The translations under genes were made by a program, and so were the position numbers. Below are positions 40,920 to 50,006 of a stretch of DNA of 64,000 nt, one piece after another. Positions within the stretch are counted from its first letter, which is position 1; each line of letters begins with the position of its first letter. This DNA comes from CAVROP01 sp050012175. GTDB taxonomy: Bacteria > Acidobacteriota > Terriglobia > UBA7540. Location of the stretch: positions 86,045-150,044 of the forward strand of contig JBEKHR010000009.1 in the NCBI GenBank assembly GCA_050012175.1, given 5' to 3'. The notes beneath the pieces are model-generated. The model was not told the origin of the DNA. It did not search any database and was given only the letters and a program-made list of their open reading frames with translations.

Positions 40920-42485
40920 TCAGTCCCAGTTTTTCAATTGCGGCCAGATTTCCCTCAGGGGCTGTTTGAGGCCGCGGCAGTAGAAGACGTCAAAGTGCTC
41001 GTAGGGCATGGAGTAGGGGTGATAGACGCTGGCGACCCTCTCGACGCTGGCGAAGCGCCGCTCAAGGTCCTGCTGCTGCCCCTCCATTACGATGACGCTC
41101 TCTCCGGTGTATTCTCGCGGTCCCCAATAGAAATAGTTCTGGCGCCCGCTGATGGCGGGCGGCAGGCCGTATTTCGGGCCGAAGAGATCGATGGCGCCGG
41201 CCTGGCCGTAATTCTGGCCGAAGATCGCGGTCTTGGCGCGAACCTCCGGCGGCAGGCTGTTGTAAACCCGCGCGGCCGTGGCCGTCATCTCCTCCCAACC
41301 GAACTGGTCGGCGTAGAGCTGTGGCAGCGGGCCCAGCCGGTGAGTCTCAAGCCTGGGCGGCTGGAGATGCAGCGCCTTCGTGTATCGAATGTACATTTCG
41401 GGAGGCAGGACCGGAATGACGAGCGGCGAGAACACAGCGCCGGCCCCGACCATCAGGGCGGGATAGGCGAGTTTCAGCCATTGGTGTCGCGGTCGGTCCA
41501 ACCACGATTCCCACATCACGCTGCCGGCGGCGAGCAGAACCGGAAAGGCGGGATAGAGGTAGTAGATCCGCGGGCTCAGCTTCACGATGACAGCCGCCGT
41601 GAAAACCCATGCCCAGCCCAGCGCGCGAAACGGCTTGCCCGGTTTCGAGAAGAAGTAAAACCAGAGGCCGGCGAGCCAGATGGGCAGAGTCAAGGGAAGC
41701 AGCGTCAGGATTTCCTGAGCGAAGAATGCCAACGGCCCAAGAGGCACATCGCGCCCGCTGCGCTGGATGTTGGCGTGCAATTCCAGGAACGGAAAGTGGT
41801 GATGAATGTTCCACAGCAGATTCGGCAGGAAGATGAGGAAAGCGAGCGCACCGCCGATCCAGAGCCAGGGACTCGAAAGCGCGCGGCGCTGCGGAGTCAA
41901 CAGCAGGCTGACCACCATGCCGGCCCCGAAGATCAGCATGGAGTACTTGTTCTCCAGGCCGACTCCCGCCAGCATGCCGAACCAGATCCAGAGCTTCGGG
42001 TTGCCGGTTTTGATGATGCGGATGAGCAGGTAGGCACAACCCATCCAGAACAGCGGCTCGAACGCGTTCATGGTCAGCAGGCTATCGGCGGCGAGGAAGC
42101 CCGGCGCCACCAGGGCCGCAAGGGCAGCCAGGCCCTGGGCAAAGCGCTTCCCGCCCAGCTCGCGGGCGATCAGAGCCGTGAGAGCAACTTCGGCGGCGCC
42201 CGCAACGGCCGGAAAGAACCGGATTGCAGGGAGGGAATCCCCGAGCAGAGAGCGCGCCAGCCAAGTGATCACGGCGATCAGCGGAGGTTGGTCGACGTAA
42301 CCCCAATCCAGGTGGCGGCTGCAAGCGAGGTAATACAGTTCGTCAACGAAGTAACCGTAATGACGGCCGGCATACAAATGCACCAGGAGCTTGCAGGCCG
42401 AGATGCAGAGCACCAGCGCGCTTGCGGTGAATACGTGCCGCTTCTGGAGAGCTTGGCCGAGCGCGGGAGCGGATGAGGAACTCAT
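40920..42485 (-). CDS. GT39-family membrane glycosyltransferase
   Basis: This 521-residue polytopic membrane protein of the PMT/ArnT type transfers a sugar from a lipid-linked donor to a protein or lipid on the outer face of the inner membrane. The first luminal loop has the GT39 signature FVDELYYLACSRHLDWGYVD followed by QPPL, with the acidic catalytic DE. About nine to ten transmembrane segments follow (for example LLIRIIKTGNPKLWIWFGML), and a soluble C-terminal domain of about 160 residues. The ATG at 42485 (MSSSSAP) gives a normal short N-terminus; the extension to 42575 is not membrane- or signal-like. The sugar and acceptor cannot be inferred. Confidence 0.88.
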   Translation of the reverse strand: MSSSSAPALGQALQKRHVFTASALVLCISACKLLVHLYAGRHYGYFVDELYYLACSRHLDWGYVDQPPLIAVITWLARSLLGDSLPAIRFFPAVAGAAEVALTALIARELGGKRFAQGLAALAALVAPGFLAADSLLTMNAFEPLFWMGCAYLLIRIIKTGNPKLWIWFGMLAGVGLENKYSMLIFGAGMVVSLLLTPQRRALSSPWLWIGGALAFLIFLPNLLWNIHHHFPFLELHANIQRSGRDVPLGPLAFFAQEILTLLPLTLPIWLAGLWFYFFSKPGKPFRALGWAWVFTAAVIVKLSPRIYYLYPAFPVLLAAGSVMWESWLDRPRHQWLKLAYPALMVGAGAVFSPLVIPVLPPEMYIRYTKALHLQPPRLETHRLGPLPQLYADQFGWEEMTATAARVYNSLPPEVRAKTAIFGQNYGQAGAIDLFGPKYGLPPAISGRQNYFYWGPREYTGESVIVMEGQQQDLERRFASVERVASVYHPYSMPYEHFDVFYCRGLKQPLREIWPQLKNWD

Positions 42486-42793
42486 GGGCAGTCGAAATCC
42501 AAATATACAACCTTTCGGCGCCCGAAGCCCGGGATTGTGTCTTACAGCGCGGCCTGCGGTGGCAATCAAAAACAAGGCTCACCACCGCGGCGCTGAGACG
42601 CGGAGAAGAGCTTTGGTGTTTCCGCCCCTTGCGCCAGGCCGCCGTGTTCTCTCTAGCACAAATGGCGAACTTCATCCGCAGAGTTGGGACATTACCCCTG
42701 AGCGCGCAAGGTTGCGGTTTTCGCCTGTTTGGGTTAAAGTGAAGGATAAACAAGGGCAAGCTGCGCAGGCTACCAAGGCAGGGGTATCGATCG
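42486..42793. other. Intergenic, no gene seen
   Basis: Divergent gap between the glycosyltransferase and metF-like genes. Short frames on both strands lack ribosome-binding sites. I identify no clear promoter or hairpin. Confidence 0.4.
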
Positions 42794-43720
42794 ATGAGGC
42801 TGCAAGAAAAAATACTGAACCCTTCTGTTCCGGTGACGCTCTTTGAAGTGGTCCCGCCGGCTGCGGATCAGCCTGGGGCAATAAACGAATCCCTTGCTGA
42901 ACTGAGAAGGGTCAAGCAATTCGTGGACGGGGTCAACCTTCCGGAAATTCACGACGAAGATCGCGGGTCGGAGCGAACCAGCAAGTTTGTGCCGCGCGTG
43001 GAGCCGCGAGTGTTTGGCTCACGCATTCAGCGCGAGCTGGAAGCGGACGTGGTTCTTAACCGCGTGGTCGTCCATGACCCGAAGCCGGAAATATGGTTCC
43101 GCGAGACCTGCCTGGAATGGGGCCTGAGGCACCTCGTGCTGGTGGGCGGCGAATCCACCGAGCTCCGCTATCCCGGGCCGAGCGTCATGGAAGCCGCAGC
43201 CTTGGTGCGGAGGGAGGGACTGCCGATAATGCTGGGCGGAATTACGATTCCCAGCCGAAAGAACGAATCCGACCGGATTCGCATCAAGACCAGGGCGGGT
43301 ATCGACTTTTTCACCTCGCAGATTCTGTTCGACTCGAATGACGTGGTGTGGCTCATCCAGCGGCTCAACGGAGTGCAGGCGCGCGTTTTCCTCAGCTTCG
43401 CTCCGGTCAGCCACCGCCGCGATTTGCAGTTCCTGCGCTGGCTGGGGGCTGACATCCCAAAGGACCTCGATCGTTTCCTGCTGGGCTCGGAAGACGGCGC
43501 CACAGCCCCCACCGAGACGTGCCTGGAGAGGTCGCTCGACCTGGCGCAGCGCATCCTGATGGATGTTTTCGACAACCTGCCTCCTGACCCGCCGCCCCTC
43601 GGGCTCAACATCGAGCACATCAACCGCAGGAATTTTTCACCCGCGATCAAGATGCTGGATCGCCTTGGTAATCTCTACACCAACCTCGTGGCGGCGCGCG
43701 CCCGCGCCAGCCTGGTGTGA
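42794..43720 (+). CDS. MetF-like methylenetetrahydrofolate reductase family protein
   Basis: This 308-residue TIM-barrel flavoprotein is of the 5,10-methylenetetrahydrofolate reductase family. Recognisable parts are the opening TLFEVVPPAA (the glutamate is the conserved catalytic acid), HLVLVGGES, and AGIDFFTSQILFD. The last matches the AGAdFfiTQ(l/m)FF segment of MetF. It lacks the usual surrounding met genes, and the N-terminal 'SFEFFPP' is altered, so it may be one of the diverged paralogues linked to other one-carbon routes. Cytoplasmic. Confidence 0.75.
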   Translation: MRLQEKILNPSVPVTLFEVVPPAADQPGAINESLAELRRVKQFVDGVNLPEIHDEDRGSERTSKFVPRVEPRVFGSRIQRELEADVVLNRVVVHDPKPEIWFRETCLEWGLRHLVLVGGESTELRYPGPSVMEAAALVRREGLPIMLGGITIPSRKNESDRIRIKTRAGIDFFTSQILFDSNDVVWLIQRLNGVQARVFLSFAPVSHRRDLQFLRWLGADIPKDLDRFLLGSEDGATAPTETCLERSLDLAQRILMDVFDNLPPDPPPLGLNIEHINRRNFSPAIKMLDRLGNLYTNLVAARARASLV

Positions 43721-43750
43721 CTCGTCAGCCGATGTGGCACGGACGTCTCT

Positions 43751-43842
43751 GTCATCCCGAGCCCTTCACTGTCATTCCGAGCGGAGCGAAGAATCTCGCT
43801 CTGCCCGTTCAGGGTAAACTCCGCGAGGAATCTCGCCCTGAT
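43751..43842. repeat. Dispersed GTCATTCCGAGCGGAGCGAA-type repeat
   Basis: GTCATCCCGAGCCC and GTCATTCCGAGCGGAGCGAA followed by GAATCTCGC twice is a repeat type widely scattered in intergenic DNA of soil bacteria. It lies between metF-like and priA. Confidence 0.55.
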
Positions 43843-43901
43843 AAGTCGAGAGTCGAGGGTCGAGGAGTTAAGAACTTTTCGACTCTCGACTCCTCGACTC
43901 G
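43843..43901. repeat. Word-built inverted repeat upstream of priA
   Basis: The left arm is made of AGTCGAG/GGTCGAG words (43843-43869) and the right arm of their complements CGACTCTCGACTCCTCGACT (43880-43899), about 30 bp before the priA start. Confidence 0.6.
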
Positions 43902-43929
43902 TAGGACTCCCTTAGCATAGAATGCCGAC

Positions 43930-46410
43930 GTGGATCGAGAACGAAAAAAGCCGCAAGGTTCTCTGTTTGATGTAGTGGTGATGGCGGCCATCCCTCATCC
44001 GCTCACTTATCGTTTCCCGGATTCTCTTTCAGTTTCTCCCGGCCAGCGGGTACTGGTCCCCTTGGCGGCCCGCAAGGCGACGGGAATCGTGCTCCGTCCA
44101 ACAGGCCGGCTGGCGCCTGGAATCGAGGTGCGTGAGGCGTTGCGCACACTCGATCCCGAACCTGTCCTCTCTCCGGAACTCATAAGGCTCGGGCTCTGGA
44201 TTTCAGATTACTACCTAGCTCCGCCCGGGCAAGTCTTCCGTGCCATGTTGCCGCTGAGACACGAGACTCGCCGTGCTCGGCTTGTCCACCTGACGGATGA
44301 GGGAAGGGGAAAGATGCAGGAACTCCTGGCCAGCCTGCTGGAGGAGAGCCGTGGAAGCCAGGAAGTCGCTCTGCTGGCATACCTCGACAGGCGTCCCGGA
44401 GCTTCGGTTGAGATCCTCGAAAAGAAATTCCCCGACGCGCTTCAGCGGGCGCTGGCGCAGAAATGGGTGACGGTCGCGGAAGTGGAAAGAGAGCGCACGC
44501 GGCGGAAGGCTTTTGCCGTCCGGTTGGCAGGACCCTTGCCTGAACGCCCGCCCCGGCTTTCTCCCGTCGCACGAAGAATTATCGAGACGCTCGAACGACA
44601 GGGGCCTGCCGAAGATCACCGCCAGCTTCTCGATGCCGCCCGCGCGGACCTCGGCAACTTGCGCACGCTCAGCCGGGCGGGATTGATAGAACTTGGCGAA
44701 GCAGGCCCGCGCGGCCTGTGGCCCGGGAAGCGATCGGGGCCCGGAGAGGGCGGGTTTCCGGAGGGCGATAGGGAAGCCCCCCCCTTACTAACACCCGCGC
44801 AGTCCAACGTCCTCAATGACCTTTTCCCCCGGCTTGATTCCGGAGGATTCAGCGTCGTCCTGCTGCACGGCGTTACGGGGAGTGGGAAAACAGAAATCTA
44901 CCTTCACCTGATTGCCCGCTGCCTGGAGCGGGGCCGGTCCGCCCTGATGTTGGTGCCGGAGATTGCGCTGACCCCGGCGATGCAATCCTTGTTTTTTTCG
45001 AGATTCGGAGAACAGGTCGCTTTGCTGCACAGCGGACTGACTGAAAGGGAACGGGACGATGCCTGGTGGCGCGTCCGCCGCGGCGAAACAAAAGTGGTGC
45101 TGGGAACGCGCTCTGCCGTCTTCGCTCCCCTCGCGAACCTGGGTGCGGTGATCGTGGACGAGGAGCACGATTCGAGCTACAAGCAGGATGAAACGCCGCG
45201 CTACCACGGAAGGGACGTGGCGGTGGTGCGGGCGCAGCTCGCCGGCGCCGTGGCTCTTCTGGGCTCCGCTACGCCATCACTGGAATCTTACTGGAATGCG
45301 CGGCAGGGCAAATACCACCTGGCGAAACTGGAAGAGCGCATGGGGGGCAGGAAACTGGCTGCGGTCGAGATCGTGGACATGCGGCAGGAGTTCCGCGAGA
45401 CGCACACGCATGTGCCCGTCTCACGCCGCCTGAAGGAGGAAATCGAGGCGCAGGTTCGAGCCTCCGCGCAGACCATGCTCCTCCTCAATCGGCGAGGCTA
45501 CTCGTGGTTCCTGTTATGCCGGAGCTGTGGCCAGACGCTGCGCTGTGTGAATTGTTCCATCTCGCTCACCTATCATCGCCGGGAGCACCGCCTGATCTGT
45601 CACTACTGCGGTTACTCGATTGCTGTTCCCTCCGTTTGTCCGATTTGCGGAAGTGAATACCTCCACTATGTCGGCGAGGGAACTGAGAAGCTCGAGCAGA
45701 AATTCGCCGAGCTTTTTCCCGGCGCGCGGGTGGCCCGCCTGGACCGCGATGTGGCCCGGCGCCGTAGCGAGTTCCTTCGCGTGCTTTCGGATTTCCGGGA
45801 GGGGAAGATCGACATCCTCGTGGGTACGCAATTGATCGCGAAAGGGCATGATTTCCCCGGCGTTACTTTGGTCGGCGTGGTATCTGCGGACATTGGCCTG
45901 GGCCTGCCCGATTTCCGGGCCGCAGAACACACTTTCCAGCTTGTAACCCAGGTGGCCGGTCGCGCCGGCAGAGGTGACGCCCCGGGCCGTGTTCTTGTGC
46001 AGACCTTCTTTCCCGATCACTACGCCATTCGCCTTGCCGCAGACCAGAACTATGATGGGTTTTTCAGTAAGGAGATGGGTTTCCGCCGCATGATGCATTA
46101 TCCGCCCATCACCGCTCTCGCCAACGTCGTGGCCCAGCACGAGAAGCTGGAGAGGGCCGCACAGGTGGCAAAGGAGATGGGAGAATTCTTTGCCAAGGTC
46201 GAAGGGCAGTTCCCAGGCATCAAGATTCTCGGTCCCGGACCGGCTCCTCTGGCCAAAGTGGAGCGCCGCTATCGTATCCAGTTCCTGCTGAAATCGGTTT
46301 CACGCGCCCGCCTTCATGCACTGCTGAAACAACTGGCCGACCACTGCGAGCGGTCGGGGGTCCAGACGCGCGAGGTGATGATCGATGTGGACCCCGTCAG
46401 CATCATGTAG
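43930..46410 (+). CDS. priA: Primosomal replication restart helicase PriA
   Basis: This 826-residue DNA helicase reloads the replisome at stalled forks. The N-terminal 3' DNA-binding domain (about 1-110) is followed by superfamily 2 motor domains: Walker A GVTGSGKTE near residue 316 and DEEH near 408. Inserted between helicase motifs is the zinc region (about 529-575) with eight cysteines in CxxC pairs (CRSCGQTLRCVNC, CHYCGY, CPICGS). The C-terminal helicase motif AGRAGRGDAPG follows. Length is slightly above E. coli PriA (732). The start is GTG 43930. The site-2 protease gene converges from the right with 2 bp between stops. Confidence 0.97.
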   Translation: MDRERKKPQGSLFDVVVMAAIPHPLTYRFPDSLSVSPGQRVLVPLAARKATGIVLRPTGRLAPGIEVREALRTLDPEPVLSPELIRLGLWISDYYLAPPGQVFRAMLPLRHETRRARLVHLTDEGRGKMQELLASLLEESRGSQEVALLAYLDRRPGASVEILEKKFPDALQRALAQKWVTVAEVERERTRRKAFAVRLAGPLPERPPRLSPVARRIIETLERQGPAEDHRQLLDAARADLGNLRTLSRAGLIELGEAGPRGLWPGKRSGPGEGGFPEGDREAPPLLTPAQSNVLNDLFPRLDSGGFSVVLLHGVTGSGKTEIYLHLIARCLERGRSALMLVPEIALTPAMQSLFFSRFGEQVALLHSGLTERERDDAWWRVRRGETKVVLGTRSAVFAPLANLGAVIVDEEHDSSYKQDETPRYHGRDVAVVRAQLAGAVALLGSATPSLESYWNARQGKYHLAKLEERMGGRKLAAVEIVDMRQEFRETHTHVPVSRRLKEEIEAQVRASAQTMLLLNRRGYSWFLLCRSCGQTLRCVNCSISLTYHRREHRLICHYCGYSIAVPSVCPICGSEYLHYVGEGTEKLEQKFAELFPGARVARLDRDVARRRSEFLRVLSDFREGKIDILVGTQLIAKGHDFPGVTLVGVVSADIGLGLPDFRAAEHTFQLVTQVAGRAGRGDAPGRVLVQTFFPDHYAIRLAADQNYDGFFSKEMGFRRMMHYPPITALANVVAQHEKLERAAQVAKEMGEFFAKVEGQFPGIKILGPGPAPLAKVERRYRIQFLLKSVSRARLHALLKQLADHCERSGVQTREVMIDVDPVSIM

Positions 46411-46412
46411 GG

Positions 46413-47408
46413 CTAGCGTACTGCGAAAGGCGTGGGGACGAAGGTGAGAAGGAAGATCAATGCCGCTACGAGGGCAAGGGCCTTTCTCACTTTATCGAGC
46501 GGTTCTGAAGGAATCATCACCACCGGGTGACGAAGACCGAGAACAAGCAGGATGGCAGCCCAGACCATCCAGCCCGCCCAGCAGAAAACTCCGAGTGGGA
46601 CCAGTGCCAGGAATAATCCCCGCGAAACAGTCTTGTGCCTCTCGCCCAGAACCGCAAAGAGGATGTGGCCACCGTCGAGTTGGCCCATGGGAAGCAAATT
46701 GAGAGCGGTAGCGAATAATCCCACCCAGGCTGCACAGCCTATGGGATGCAAAGAGATGCTGGCGGGGTTTAAGCCGGGCCGTAGGATTTTGCCCAGAAGT
46801 ACGATGGTAAGCGGGTTGCCCAGCGTGATGGTGTCCGGAATATTTATCGGCGTCACCGCTTGGGAGTTCAAGGCTGCTATTACCAGAGCGGGAATGGCGA
46901 CGATAAACCCCGCCAGCGGGCCGGAGATCCCGATATCGAAAAGCGCACGGCGGGTGGTGATGGGAGTTTTGATTCGAATGAAAGCGCCCATGGTTCCGAT
47001 TAAGGTCGGAGCGGGGATAAAGTAGGGATAACTTGCCTGGATACCATAATACCGGCAAGTGAAATAGTGTCCCAATTCGTGCGCCAACAGGATGCTGAGA
47101 AGCGTGAGGGAGAATGGCAACCCGAGCGTTAGCGTGGCCGGGTTATGGAGGATGCCCGCGAAGAAAGCGCGCGAGATATCCCAGTCGAAGGCGGGAAAGT
47201 TACGCTCGTAATTCAGGGCGATGTGGGCGCCCACGATTAGGGTGGTCAGAAGCGTGAGGAGAAACAGGAGGCAATGAAAGATGGGCGAGTTGAACCATCG
47301 CCGCCGAGGCCGGCCGAAACTCCAAGGCGCCGGCGGTTCCACACGTGGCACACTTAGCCCCCGAAACGGGTCCCCGGGGCCAGGCCGGATATAGAACTCA
47401 TCGCCCAT
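46413..47408 (-). CDS. Site-2 protease family (M50) membrane metallopeptidase
   Basis: This 331-residue polytopic membrane protease cuts within membrane-spanning segments. Zinc ligands are H110-E-L-G-H114 in a transmembrane helix and D245 in NLLPMGQLDGGH. Six or seven hydrophobic helices are apparent. The N-terminal 40 residues are cytoplasmic and proline-rich. It lacks the PDZ domain of RseP, so it is closer to the plant EGY/cyanobacterial type. Substrate is unknown. Confidence 0.9.
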   Translation of the reverse strand: MGDEFYIRPGPGDPFRGLSVPRVEPPAPWSFGRPRRRWFNSPIFHCLLFLLTLLTTLIVGAHIALNYERNFPAFDWDISRAFFAGILHNPATLTLGLPFSLTLLSILLAHELGHYFTCRYYGIQASYPYFIPAPTLIGTMGAFIRIKTPITTRRALFDIGISGPLAGFIVAIPALVIAALNSQAVTPINIPDTITLGNPLTIVLLGKILRPGLNPASISLHPIGCAAWVGLFATALNLLPMGQLDGGHILFAVLGERHKTVSRGLFLALVPLGVFCWAGWMVWAAILLVLGLRHPVVMIPSEPLDKVRKALALVAALIFLLTFVPTPFAVR

Positions 47409-47462
47409 AGCAAAGGATGCGAAAAATCTACTTTCGCCTGCTCGTCTGAGTCTGTAAATAGT

Positions 47463-47732
47463 CTAGGGGAGCGTTTGCAGTTCCTTGCCGGGTTTGAAGC
47501 GCACGGCCTTGCCAGGCGGAATGCTTACTTCCGCGCCCGTCCTGGGATTGCGGCCGATTCCGGTCTTGCGGGGTTTTACGTTAAAGACACCAAAACCGCG
47601 AAGTTCAATGCGGTCAGCTCCGGCCAGAGCCTTCTTCATGGACTCGAAGACGGTCTCGACAGCGACTTCCGCCTTTGTCTTGGTGATACCTGTGCGATTG
47701 ACGACGTCGTTAATGATATCCAGCTTTATCAA
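47463..47732 (-). CDS. hup: HU-family DNA-binding protein
   Basis: This 89-residue histone-like protein bends and compacts DNA as a dimer. It has the HU helix pair (KLDIINDVVNRTGITKTKAE) and the arm sequence RNPRTGAEVSIPPGKAVRFK with its intercalating proline. It starts at TTG 47732, set by AGGAGG five bases upstream. A near-consensus promoter (47760-47788) precedes it. It is divergent from dcd. Confidence 0.96.
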   Translation of the reverse strand: MIKLDIINDVVNRTGITKTKAEVAVETVFESMKKALAGADRIELRGFGVFNVKPRKTGIGRNPRTGAEVSIPPGKAVRFKPGKELQTLP

Positions 47733-47759
47733 ACGAACCTCCTGAAAATACAGCTCTTA

Positions 47760-47788
47760 ATCCTAAAGAGTGGTTTCGGCATTGTCAA
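47760..47788 (-). promoter_or_regulatory. Promoter of the HU gene
   Basis: On the minus strand TTGACA (47783-47788) and TAGGAT (47760-47765) are 17 bp apart, about 28 bp before the start codon. Confidence 0.65.
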
Positions 47789-47897
47789 GAATTTTCTCCT
47801 GCATTATGATGCTGGTCAGTTTTCGCTGCCGGGCAGGTTCGGTGTCACTTTTGCTTCGTGTGCGACGGCGACCAAACTCAAACGAGGATATTCTAAT

Positions 47898-48452
47898 ATG
47901 CCGGTAAAGAATGATCGTTGGATCCGCAAAATGGCTCTTGAACACGACATGATCAAGCCCTTCGTGGAAAGCCAGGTGCGCCAGAACGTGATTTCCTACG
48001 GCGTTTCATCCTATGGTTATGATCTAAGAGTTGCTGACGAATTTAAGATATTTACAAATGTTAATTGTACTGTTGTGGATCCTAAACACTTTGACGAGCG
48101 TGCGTTCGTGGAATTCAAGGGGCCGGTGTGCATCATCCCCCCCAATTCGTTTGCGCTTTCGAGGTCCGTGGAATACTTCAAAATTCCTCGCAGCGTTTTG
48201 ACCGTGTGTGTGGGGAAATCCTCCTATGCGCGCTGCGGAATCATTGTCAATGTGACGCCGTTGGAGCCGGAGTGGGAAGGGTTTGTAACGCTCGAAATCT
48301 CCAACACCGCGCCCCTGCCGGCGTGTGTTTATGCCAACGAGGGCCTGTGCCAAATCATCTTTCTGGAGTCTGACGAACTCTGCGAGACTTCCTACAAGGA
48401 TAAGAAAGGAAAATATCAGGCACAGAAGGGCATCGTTTTGCCGAGGGTTTAG
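47898..48452 (+). CDS. dcd: dCTP deaminase
   Basis: This 184-residue homotrimeric enzyme deaminates dCTP to dUTP for dTTP synthesis. Conserved features include ISYGVSSYGYDLRVADEFKI near the start, SRSVEYFKIPRSV, GKSSYARCGIIVNVTPLEPE (nucleotide-binding loop and catalytic glutamate), and the C-terminal GKYQAQKGIVLP lid. The ATG at 47898 gives the usual length; a longer frame from 47475 runs across the HU gene and is rejected. It is followed after 2 bp by the M48 protease gene. Confidence 0.96.
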   Translation: MPVKNDRWIRKMALEHDMIKPFVESQVRQNVISYGVSSYGYDLRVADEFKIFTNVNCTVVDPKHFDERAFVEFKGPVCIIPPNSFALSRSVEYFKIPRSVLTVCVGKSSYARCGIIVNVTPLEPEWEGFVTLEISNTAPLPACVYANEGLCQIIFLESDELCETSYKDKKGKYQAQKGIVLPRV

Positions 48453-48454
48453 CG

Positions 48455-49858
48455 ATGAACAGGGCCTTGATGATGAAGTTCGGCTTGCTGCTGGTTGCTC
48501 TTGGCCTGTGCGGGTTGCCCGGATACGGAGCAATTTCGCAACATCCTACACCTCCCGCGGCGCCTCAGCCTGCGGCAGCGATGGAGTCCAAGGCCACAGC
48601 AGGTCAACAACCAGCCGGGGCAGCGCAGGCAGAGGCACATTACGTCCTGACGCCTGAAAGGCGGGCGAAGGCCATCGCTTATTCGCGCGCTCAGTATCTC
48701 TTGTATTTTGCAGATATCGCGCTTTCCCTTGCCATTTATGGTTTCTTTTGGCGGATTGGATTCGCTGTGGTCCTGCGAGAGTGGGTCCGGGGGGTCTCCT
48801 CGCGGCGCTTCGTCCAGTGCGTTTTGTTCGCCTTTCTGTTTCTGGCGACGGTGCGAGTTCTGACGTTCCCTCTTGATTACTTTTGGGGCTTCACGCTCGA
48901 ACACCGCTATGACCTCTCGACGCAGGGCTTTGGGTCCTGGATGGCCGACTGGGCGAAGGGCCTTGGCCTTACTGCCGTGGCGGGAATCATTCTGGTTTGG
49001 GTTTTTTACTGGCTGGTGCGGGGGAGTCCGCGACGCTGGTGGCTTTACTTCTGGCTTGCTTCAATTCCCATCACTCTGGCTTTCATCCTCATCGAGCCGT
49101 ATGTGGTGGAGCCGCTCTTCTACCGCTTCACACCTCTTGAGAAGACCCAGCCCGCTCTGACCGACCGCATCGAGAAGATGTTGGGACACGCCGGCCTCAC
49201 GATTCCCCGCTCGCGCATTTACGAAATGAACGCGAGCGCCAAGACGAGGCTTGTGAACGCCTATGTCTCCGGCTTGGGCAGCAGCAAACGCGTCGTGGTG
49301 TGGGACACCACGCTCGAGAAGCTGAACTCCGACCAAACGCTCCTGGTGCTCGGACACGAAGCCGGTCACTACGTGCTCCATCACATCCCCAAGGAATTCG
49401 CGCTGGATGAGATGCTTTTTCTGGTTCTGTCCTACGTGGGGTTTGTCGTCCTAAACAGGATCGTGGTGCGCGAGGTAGGGGCACGCCGTGGCGTGCCCCT
49501 ACGGGGAGTGGAGGGCGTCGGGGATCTCGCGTCGCTCCCCATCGTGCTTCTTGTATTGACGGTGTTGGTGTTTGTCGCCTCTCCGGCTATCAATGGAGTT
49601 TCACGTCATTACGAGCACCAAGCCGACCAGTTCGGCTTGGAAGTGGCTTATGGGATTGTAGCTGACCCCAACACCGCAGATGTTCAGTCCTTTCAGATAT
49701 CGGGTGAAGAAGACCTGGAAGATCCTGATCCCAATCCCTTCGTTCGCTTCTGGCTGTACACGCACCCGCCGCTCGAGGAACGCATTCGGTTCGCCGCGAG
49801 CTACAGACCATGGACGCAGGGCAAGCCGCTCGAATTTGTGCCCACACCTCGGGAATGA
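48455..49858 (+). CDS. M48-family (Ste24-like) membrane metallopeptidase
   Basis: This 467-residue membrane zinc protease has a signal peptide or first helix (KFGLLLVALGLCGLPGYGA), several transmembrane helices, and the zinc site H301-E-A-G-H305. A third-ligand region follows (HYEHQADQFGLEVA, near 386). Ste24 relatives clip membrane-associated proteins; in bacteria HtpX/Ste24 types handle protein quality control. Residues about 341-350 (VGARRGVPLRG) are encoded by a perfect palindrome (49475-49502) that sits in frame between the two halves of the active site, in a hydrophilic loop. It follows dcd by 2 bp. Confidence 0.9.
   Translation: MNRALMMKFGLLLVALGLCGLPGYGAISQHPTPPAAPQPAAAMESKATAGQQPAGAAQAEAHYVLTPERRAKAIAYSRAQYLLYFADIALSLAIYGFFWRIGFAVVLREWVRGVSSRRFVQCVLFAFLFLATVRVLTFPLDYFWGFTLEHRYDLSTQGFGSWMADWAKGLGLTAVAGIILVWVFYWLVRGSPRRWWLYFWLASIPITLAFILIEPYVVEPLFYRFTPLEKTQPALTDRIEKMLGHAGLTIPRSRIYEMNASAKTRLVNAYVSGLGSSKRVVVWDTTLEKLNSDQTLLVLGHEAGHYVLHHIPKEFALDEMLFLVLSYVGFVVLNRIVVREVGARRGVPLRGVEGVGDLASLPIVLLVLTVLVFVASPAINGVSRHYEHQADQFGLEVAYGIVADPNTADVQSFQISGEEDLEDPDPNPFVRFWLYTHPPLEERIRFAASYRPWTQGKPLEFVPTPRE
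49475..49502. repeat. In-frame 13-bp inverted repeat inside the M48 gene
   Basis: GTAGGGGCACGCC-GT-GGCGTGCCCCTAC, perfect over 13 bp with a 2-nt loop. The GTAGGGG edge resembles the GTAGGGCC edges of the MITE at 24263-24378. It keeps the reading frame open. Confidence 0.8.
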
Positions 49859-50006
49859 GGCAGAGCCGCTCTGGGATCTTACCCTTCGGGGACTTTGACG
49901 CGGCTATGCGTATTCTGCTAATTCCTTGCAGGGTTTCTTGCGCCTATGATAATTTCAAAGGGTTTGCGATCCGGCGGCGAACCGTCTGAGTGGGCTGACG
50001 CTGACT

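Noticed and set aside
40824..42476. 550-codon open frame on the plus strand
   Set aside because: Antisense to the GT39 gene, which has membrane helices and the FVDELYY signature; composition of the plus frame (Arg/Gln/Pro-rich) is typical of a shadow.
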